In this document: piece after piece, positions 6,955-10,683 of the stretch
Position numbering within the stretch: the stretch's first letter is position 1
How the letters are laid out: each line of letters starts with the position of its first letter
From: CBFDCQ01 sp965603355
GTDB taxonomy: Bacteria; Hydrogenedentota; CAZGCA01; CBFDCQ01
Direction of reading: 5' to 3'
NCBI GenBank assembly: GCA_965603355.1
Contig: CBFDCQ010000101.1
Location: 1-10,683 of the forward strand
Length of the DNA stretch: 10,683 bases
The notes under the pieces: generated by a model
Told to the model about the DNA's origin: nothing
The model's database searches: none
The model's input: the letters and a program-made list of their open reading frames with translations, nothing else
Translations under genes and position numbers: made by a program

Positions 6955-7378
6955 TTTCACGGACGAGTCGCGCGTGCGGTTGAAGACACAGCTCACGGAT
7001 ACCGCGAAGGTACCGCAGGAGCTGGTAACCAGGAGCATCGACGACGCTCATGCGGAGATACTGAAACGGCTTGATCCCGCGTACGACGTGGAACCGCCCG
7101 ACGAGAACGTGGTGCGCGGCGAGACGTTGCTCGCGGGCGCGTGCCTGTTACGATCGCTATCGTCCGGGGCGGCTTTCGATATCAAGGAGCTGCGTATCCT
7201 GGATGAGACTGTCGGCGAGACCGGCAAGCACAAAGCGCTCATGGCGCTGGCTGAGGGATTCGAGAGGGATGCGTGGGAGATTCTGTCGGATTTCCTTTTG
7301 CCACAGCAAGGTGGGGCGGATTTTCAATCGGGCGTGACGGAATCGGAAGATATCTTGGGCGATACGGATGACGATTAG
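6947..7378 (+). CDS. Head-tail connector / adaptor protein
   Basis: The 143-residue protein is mostly helical. Its pattern is RSIDDAHAEILKRLDPAYD (29-47), then ENVVRGETLLAGACLLRSL and a further long helix at 90-118. This matches the four-helix architecture of HK97 gp6 / SPP1 gp15-type adaptors that dock on the portal after packaging. Position after the capsid block agrees. GGAGG lies about ten bases before ATG 6947. The tail end (about 120-143) is acidic and probably disordered, finishing in DTDDD. The gene overlaps the previous one by 8 bases and the following one by 11, suggesting coupled translation. The identity is a family-level inference from size, helices and order. Confidence 0.7.
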   Translation: MANFTDESRVRLKTQLTDTAKVPQELVTRSIDDAHAEILKRLDPAYDVEPPDENVVRGETLLAGACLLRSLSSGAAFDIKELRILDETVGETGKHKALMALAEGFERDAWEILSDFLLPQQGGADFQSGVTESEDILGDTDDD

Positions 7379-8054
7379 GCTTAATACATACATATTTGAC
7401 AATGAGAACACCTCTGTCAAGGATAGGATGGAGGAGGTCGGCGGCAAGGACGAGAGAAGGTTTGTTCTGAGCGGTCTCATTGTCGGCAAGAGCTCCATCA
7501 GCGAGGTCGAATCGGAGTTGGACCTCATTCTGGACGAGGTATCGAAGGAGGATTACGGGGCGAAGCTCTCTCTAAGGGCGGATCGGGAATTCGCCGTCGA
7601 GCGAACACGATTTGAGAGGAAGGTGGGTGATGAGGAGATCATCGGCGCCTTCGAGCTGGAGCTACGTGCTGATGACCCGTTTGAGTACGCGGTCGAAGAG
7701 TCAACCGATACGTGGAACGTGACGGCTTCGGGCCAGACCACGCAACAAACTGCGGCCGGGAACGTTTATTCCAAACCACGGTTCACGTTGACCGCCTCCG
7801 GAGATGTGGTGAACCCGTCGATTTCCGACGGTACGCGGACTATTACGTACGTGGGGACGGTGGCTGACGGCGAGGTTCTGGTGGTTGACGCTGCCGGGGA
7901 AGCCGTGACTCTTGAGGGAGAGGACGTTGTGCCGTACACGACGGGCGAGTTCCCGAGAATATCGCCCGAGGGAACGACGCTGGAGTACACGGATGATGAG
8001 TCGAGTTCGCACACGGCCGCGATCCAGATAGCGTTTCGGGACAGATGGTGGTGA
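7368..8054 (+). CDS. Distal tail protein (Dit)-like
   Basis: The 228-residue protein shows the two-domain layout of siphophage distal tail proteins, which form the ring joining the tail tube to the tip. The N-terminal part has RRFVLSGLIVGKS (30-41), a helix with repeated Glu/Leu/Ile (44-58), a strand-rich segment and ADDPFEY (101-107), the family's DPF-Y hallmark. The C-terminal galectin-like part runs from GNVYSKPRFTLTASG (131-145) through NPSISDGTRTITY, LVVD and TGEFPRISPEGTTLEYTD to FRDRWW. ATG 7368 lies inside the adaptor gene and has no strong RBS, so translation is likely coupled. Unlike most siphophages, no tape-measure or tail-tube gene precedes it here. A related baseplate ring protein is the main alternative. 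Confidence 0.78.
   Translation: MTIRLNTYIFDNENTSVKDRMEEVGGKDERRFVLSGLIVGKSSISEVESELDLILDEVSKEDYGAKLSLRADREFAVERTRFERKVGDEEIIGAFELELRADDPFEYAVEESTDTWNVTASGQTTQQTAAGNVYSKPRFTLTASGDVVNPSISDGTRTITYVGTVADGEVLVVDAAGEAVTLEGEDVVPYTTGEFPRISPEGTTLEYTDDESSSHTAAIQIAFRDRWW
7396..7420. promoter_or_regulatory. AT-rich inverted repeat with a -35-like box
   Basis: TTGACA (7396-7401) and TGTCAA (7415-7420) form a 6-bp inverted repeat with a 13-base spacer, inside an AT-rich pocket (about 7380-7405) within the start of the Dit-like gene. TTGACA equals the sigma-70 -35 consensus, but no good -10 box follows at 16-18 bases. It could be an operator, an internal promoter or chance. Confidence 0.2.
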
Positions 8055-8080
8055 ATGTCGGAGTAGGTAGTAGGTAGGCA

Positions 8081-9820
8081 ATGGAATATCGGATAGAGAT
8101 AGTCGATACGTGGAATCGTTGGATCACGATTCTTCACAGAACCCATCTAATGGAAGTAAGCCGCGGTTTCGTGACGAATGAAACGCGAATAGCCGGTATG
8201 CTGCCGGCGGACACGATGGACTTGGGTCACGAGTACCTGCTGCGGGTGTATCTTGATGGCCGGCTCGAGGCGCAGGCGCCGGTGCGCGTGGTGGATCCGC
8301 AATGGGGCGAGAGAAAGAAGTTGGTGCTGGACAAGTTCGTCAACTTCCACAAGATCGTCGAGGTTGACGCACGGCGCGATTACGACGAGACAAACACGCT
8401 GCTCAAGAAGGCGTACACGTCGAAGGAGATAAGTGAGATCGTCAAGGACGCGATCGAGTCGGTCACCGGCGAGATCCATTATCTAGTTGACCATGAGAGT
8501 TATCCTGACGGGGCCCAGCGCGAGTTCAGCAAGTTCACGGGCCGCATGGGATGGATGACGGAGTTCCCCCTGGGTTCGGTGGAGTCGGGGGAGTATGTCG
8601 GCGGTTCGCGAATAGACGATACGAACGCTTACGCGAAAGACGGCGATACCATCTCGGGGCTTGTGGTTGACGGTGGGGCGTGGCCCGATCTCAGGTTGAT
8701 GATGATCGACGCTGAGGAACTCAGCATCAATTCACACACGATCAAGATTCATCCCGAAGTGGCCAGCTGGACCGATCAGAAGTACGCGAAAAGCGGGTAC
8801 AGGTTCAAGGCTGACCGCGCGAAAGATGCGCTGCAGAATCTAATCGACACGAAGGGTATCCAGTATATCGAGCTGAACTGGCACAGGAACGCCTCGGGCG
8901 AGTTCGACGACAGGGTGGACGCGTACGGCAGATATCTAGGACTGGTATACGGCGGCGGCGAGTGTTTCAACGCGGGGATGGTCGAGCTCGGGCACGCCGA
9001 TGTGTATCTTTACCAGGGTGGCGCATACCACCCGCCGGAGATGCGGTTGAAGGAGTACTACTCGTACGCCGGTGAGAACACCGATTCGGTTGAGACCACC
9101 GAGGTGGCATTGTCGAATCTTGACCTGCACAACGGCATACATGAGGTTCTGACTTTGCTGGCGTATGCAGCCGGGGGGTACGTATGGAGCATTGACCAGA
9201 CCGAGGCGGTAACGTTCCGCAAAGTCGTGGTTCCCGACCGGGTGATCTTCTACGATCCCAAGAAGCATGTAGTGTCGTTGCGAACCGATTCGGGCGGTTT
9301 GGCGAACAGAATTTATCTACTTGGCAACCCGGTAGGCGGTCAGTTCGAGAAAAGCTACAAGAACGATGCCAGCGTGGACGAGTTCGCGCTGAAAAGTCAC
9401 ACGCTGGAGCTGTTTTCGGTATCGCAGGAGCAGGACGCGGATGTCATTGTCTCAGGACTGCTGGACGATGTCGCGTACCCGGCGCCGTGCGGTGTGCTCA
9501 CGTTTGTTCAGGGTGATGCTGAAATACAGCCCGGGAACATAGTCGAGCTGCGCGGAATCGACGTAAGGCGTATCACGCGCAGGGTAGAGGGCGAGCACGG
9601 CGACCTGTTTCCGGAGAGGCACGTGTTCCGGGTGGCGAGAAAGGAGACGTTCATACGGAATGAGAGGGTCGAGACGCGCTGTTATCTGGCGCCGGTGATC
9701 AGGTCCGTGGATGACCCGCTCAGTTTTATCGTGAAGAGCCAGCCGCACGCGGACACGTTCTTCCAGTTCCGCCTGGACGACGCGGCGGTCGGGTTGGATA
9801 TGGGATTCCATTTGGATTAG
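8081..9820 (+). CDS. Tail hub (Tal / gp27-like) protein with embedded thermonuclease domain
   Basis: Position after the Dit-like gene and the overall pattern suggest the tail-associated hub protein. Residues 1-150 resemble hub domain 1 (IAGMLPADTMDLG, LLRVYLDGRLEAQAPVRVV). Residues about 335-550 resemble the rest of the hub (GLANRIYLLG, IQPGNIVELRG, HVFRVARKE, ETRCYLAP). Between them (about 180-330) lies a staphylococcal-nuclease-type domain: DGDT (187-190), LRLMMIDAEE (204-213), YGRYLGLVY (282-290), FNAGMVELGHADVYLY (296-311). Asp189, Arg205, Asp210, Glu213 and Arg284 match SNase Asp21, Arg35, Asp40, Glu43 and Arg87, so the catalytic set looks complete. SNases cut DNA and RNA with Ca2+, leaving 3'-phosphates. 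The leader contains GTAGGTA twice (8063-8076) rather than a standard RBS. The nuclease might cut DNA or RNA during entry or in the medium, or may be only structural. Confidence 0.8.
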   Translation: MEYRIEIVDTWNRWITILHRTHLMEVSRGFVTNETRIAGMLPADTMDLGHEYLLRVYLDGRLEAQAPVRVVDPQWGERKKLVLDKFVNFHKIVEVDARRDYDETNTLLKKAYTSKEISEIVKDAIESVTGEIHYLVDHESYPDGAQREFSKFTGRMGWMTEFPLGSVESGEYVGGSRIDDTNAYAKDGDTISGLVVDGGAWPDLRLMMIDAEELSINSHTIKIHPEVASWTDQKYAKSGYRFKADRAKDALQNLIDTKGIQYIELNWHRNASGEFDDRVDAYGRYLGLVYGGGECFNAGMVELGHADVYLYQGGAYHPPEMRLKEYYSYAGENTDSVETTEVALSNLDLHNGIHEVLTLLAYAAGGYVWSIDQTEAVTFRKVVVPDRVIFYDPKKHVVSLRTDSGGLANRIYLLGNPVGGQFEKSYKNDASVDEFALKSHTLELFSVSQEQDADVIVSGLLDDVAYPAPCGVLTFVQGDAEIQPGNIVELRGIDVRRITRRVEGEHGDLFPERHVFRVARKETFIRNERVETRCYLAPVIRSVDDPLSFIVKSQPHADTFFQFRLDDAAVGLDMGFHLD

Positions 9821-9835
9821 GAGCGACGTCCTAAT
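9816..9835 (+). promoter_or_regulatory. RBS-masking hairpin coupling hub and fibre genes
   Basis: ATTAGGA (9816-9822) pairs perfectly with TCCTAAT (9829-9835) across a 6-base loop. The stem includes the hub stop codon (TAG 9818-9820), most of the AGGAG ribosome site (9819-9823) and the first two bases of the fibre ATG (9834). A ribosome ending the hub gene would open it, so it would tie fibre synthesis to hub translation. With only 7 bp it is weak, and chance is possible. Confidence 0.4.
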
Positions 9836-10355
9836 GGCGATAAAGGGTAAGGGATACATCAAGACAACGTGGAGTTTTGAGGAACGGCCGGTAGCCTCGT
9901 CGAAACTCAACGCCTGGGATGACAATGTCGAGAGCGCGCTGGAGCTGCTGCACAACATCGTCGCTCTGGCGTGGGGCGGCGGCGACGGGGTGATCCGTGC
10001 GGCGACTGAATACGACCTTAAGGTGGTGGCAAACTCGCCGCCGGACCTTACCGTGACGGTGAGCGCGGGTAGAGCGTTCATATCGAAGTTCGTATACAAG
10101 TTGGGGGAGGAGGCCACCGTTGGTCCGCTCACGCCGCCGGCGGTCAACCCGAGGATAGACCTCGTACAGGCGGAACTTGCCAACTGGACTGTATCCATAG
10201 AGACCGGTGCGGAATCGACGAGTCCGTCGGCTCCATCAGTCTCGGCGGATTGCATACCGCTGGCTCAACTGTATCTGCGTGTCGGGATGACGTCAATCAA
10301 GAACACTGACGATGCAGTGAACGGCTACATCATTGACGTGAGGACGTTCTTGTAG
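9834..10355 (+). CDS. Short tail fibre / baseplate protein
   Basis: The 173-residue protein begins with a helical part (WSFEERPVASSKLNAWDDNVESALELLHNI, in two pieces across 13-42). It continues with a beta domain: DLTVTVSAGRAFI (71-83), NPRIDLVQAE (105-114), WTVSIETG (118-125), a Pro/Ser-rich linker, then CIPLAQLYLRVG (140-151) and YIIDVRTFL at the end. This order (VTVSAG, RIDLV, IPLAxxxV, D-x-R) is typical of baseplate and fibre N-terminal attachment domains of many phages. The receptor-binding tip normally attached to such a domain is absent, so this could be an adaptor for another fibre, or the full short fibre. AGGAG lies 10 bases before the ATG, inside a small hairpin. No long repeats are seen. 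Confidence 0.7.
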   Translation: MAIKGKGYIKTTWSFEERPVASSKLNAWDDNVESALELLHNIVALAWGGGDGVIRAATEYDLKVVANSPPDLTVTVSAGRAFISKFVYKLGEEATVGPLTPPAVNPRIDLVQAELANWTVSIETGAESTSPSAPSVSADCIPLAQLYLRVGMTSIKNTDDAVNGYIIDVRTFL

Positions 10356-10427
10356 GCCGCTATGTGCAGGTGCGAAACATACCTCGTTCTCGTGGAGCGC
10401 GCGTCGTGCGCAGTAATGTGAGATCCG

Positions 10428-10683
10428 ATGAAAGTTGAGAGGACGGTGGGCGCGCTTGGTGTCTTGCGCGGGCGTAACCGGGTGAAGTTATACACGAAGG
10501 TAGATGACGAGCTTGTGTCGCATTTCTCGCTGCGCGAGTTCGAGAACGCTCACGGATTCGCCATGGTGGATGCGAGCGTTCTGCGATCGCTCGAACTCGT
10601 GCGGCGCGACCTGTGCCTTGAAGCAGGTGAGGAGGTGCAAATAGTCATCTCCGATGCGCTGCGCACGGAGGAGGAGTTGAGGA
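10428..10683 (+). CDS. Peptidase M15-type endolysin, N-terminal part (cut by window edge)
   Basis: From ATG 10428 the frame is open to the window end, giving 85 residues of an incomplete protein. A TGA at 10419-10421 in this frame rules out an earlier start. The segment VSHFSLREFENAHG (28-41) followed by a helix SVLRSLELVRRDL (48-60) and VQIVISDALRTEEEL (about 69-83) fits the Peptidase_M15_3 pattern (HFSLxEF, LexLR, ItSgxRt). These zinc D-Ala-D-Ala carboxypeptidase/endopeptidases cut peptidoglycan cross-links and serve as phage endolysins or virion lysins. The zinc-binding His and Asp residues normally come further on and are outside the window, so activity cannot be judged. There is no clear RBS; the 72-base gap after the fibre gene holds no convincing terminator or promoter. 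Confidence 0.65.
   Translation, partial: MKVERTVGALGVLRGRNRVKLYTKVDDELVSHFSLREFENAHGFAMVDASVLRSLELVRRDLCLEAGEEVQIVISDALRTEEELR

Noticed and set aside
8063..8076. Tandem GTAGGTA x2 before the hub gene as a regulatory repeat
   Set aside because: Only two short copies; it may simply act as a weak ribosome site.
9452..10255. Minus-strand open frame of 267 residues across the hub/fibre junction
   Set aside because: It crosses two genes with clear protein-family patterns and has no family signal of its own.
10356..10427. Short inverted repeats (AGGT/ACCT; GCGC/GCGC) as a terminator after the fibre gene
   Set aside because: Stems are only 4 bp, with no T tract; expected by chance.

Overview
The window is a stretch of a tailed bacteriophage (Caudoviricetes) or prophage genome. 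All twelve supported genes lie on the + strand, tightly packed with short gaps or 4-11 base overlaps, and most have a strong AGGAG-type ribosome binding site. The order portal, head protease, decoration protein, major capsid protein, adaptor, tail tip is the classic virion-assembly order. The sequence is GC-rich by eye yet uses ATA and AGG codons freely, which does not look like an enterobacterial phage. The peptidoglycan-peptidase fragment at the right end points to a bacterial host. I cannot name the host, and no integrase, tRNA, CRISPR array or insertion sequence is visible.

Layout. 1-2120: portal protein and a prohead-protease-like protein with a Cys/His cluster. 2124-4247: an unusual block of three proteins with export or membrane signals. 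These are a 518-residue fibre-like protein with an N-terminal signal/anchor, a 114-residue protein with a signal sequence, and a small coiled-coil plus transmembrane protein resembling XhlA-type holin accessories. 4265-6544: capsid genes, namely a protein whose N-terminal half looks like the 3'-phosphoesterase domain of DNA ligase D, a DUF2190-like capsid cement protein and the major capsid protein. A strong hairpin follows the capsid gene at 6552-6590. 6610-7378: a small protein with a SAP/Rho-N-like tail and a head-tail adaptor. 7368-10355: a distal-tail (Dit)-like protein, a tail-hub (Tal)-like protein carrying an apparently intact staphylococcal-nuclease-type domain, and a short fibre/baseplate protein. 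10428-end: the first part of an M15-type peptidase, probably the endolysin.

How it fits together. The portal, protease, cement and capsid proteins build the head, the adaptor closes it, and the Dit/hub/fibre proteins form the adsorption tip. The most interesting points are the two nucleic-acid-processing domains placed inside the virion-assembly cluster: a LigD-type phosphoesterase beside the capsid genes and a thermonuclease inside the tail hub. Both keep the key catalytic or metal-binding residues. Also notable is the absence of tail-tube, tail-terminator and tape-measure genes between the adaptor and the Dit-like gene. Product names rest on motif and context recognition by eye; no database search was run.
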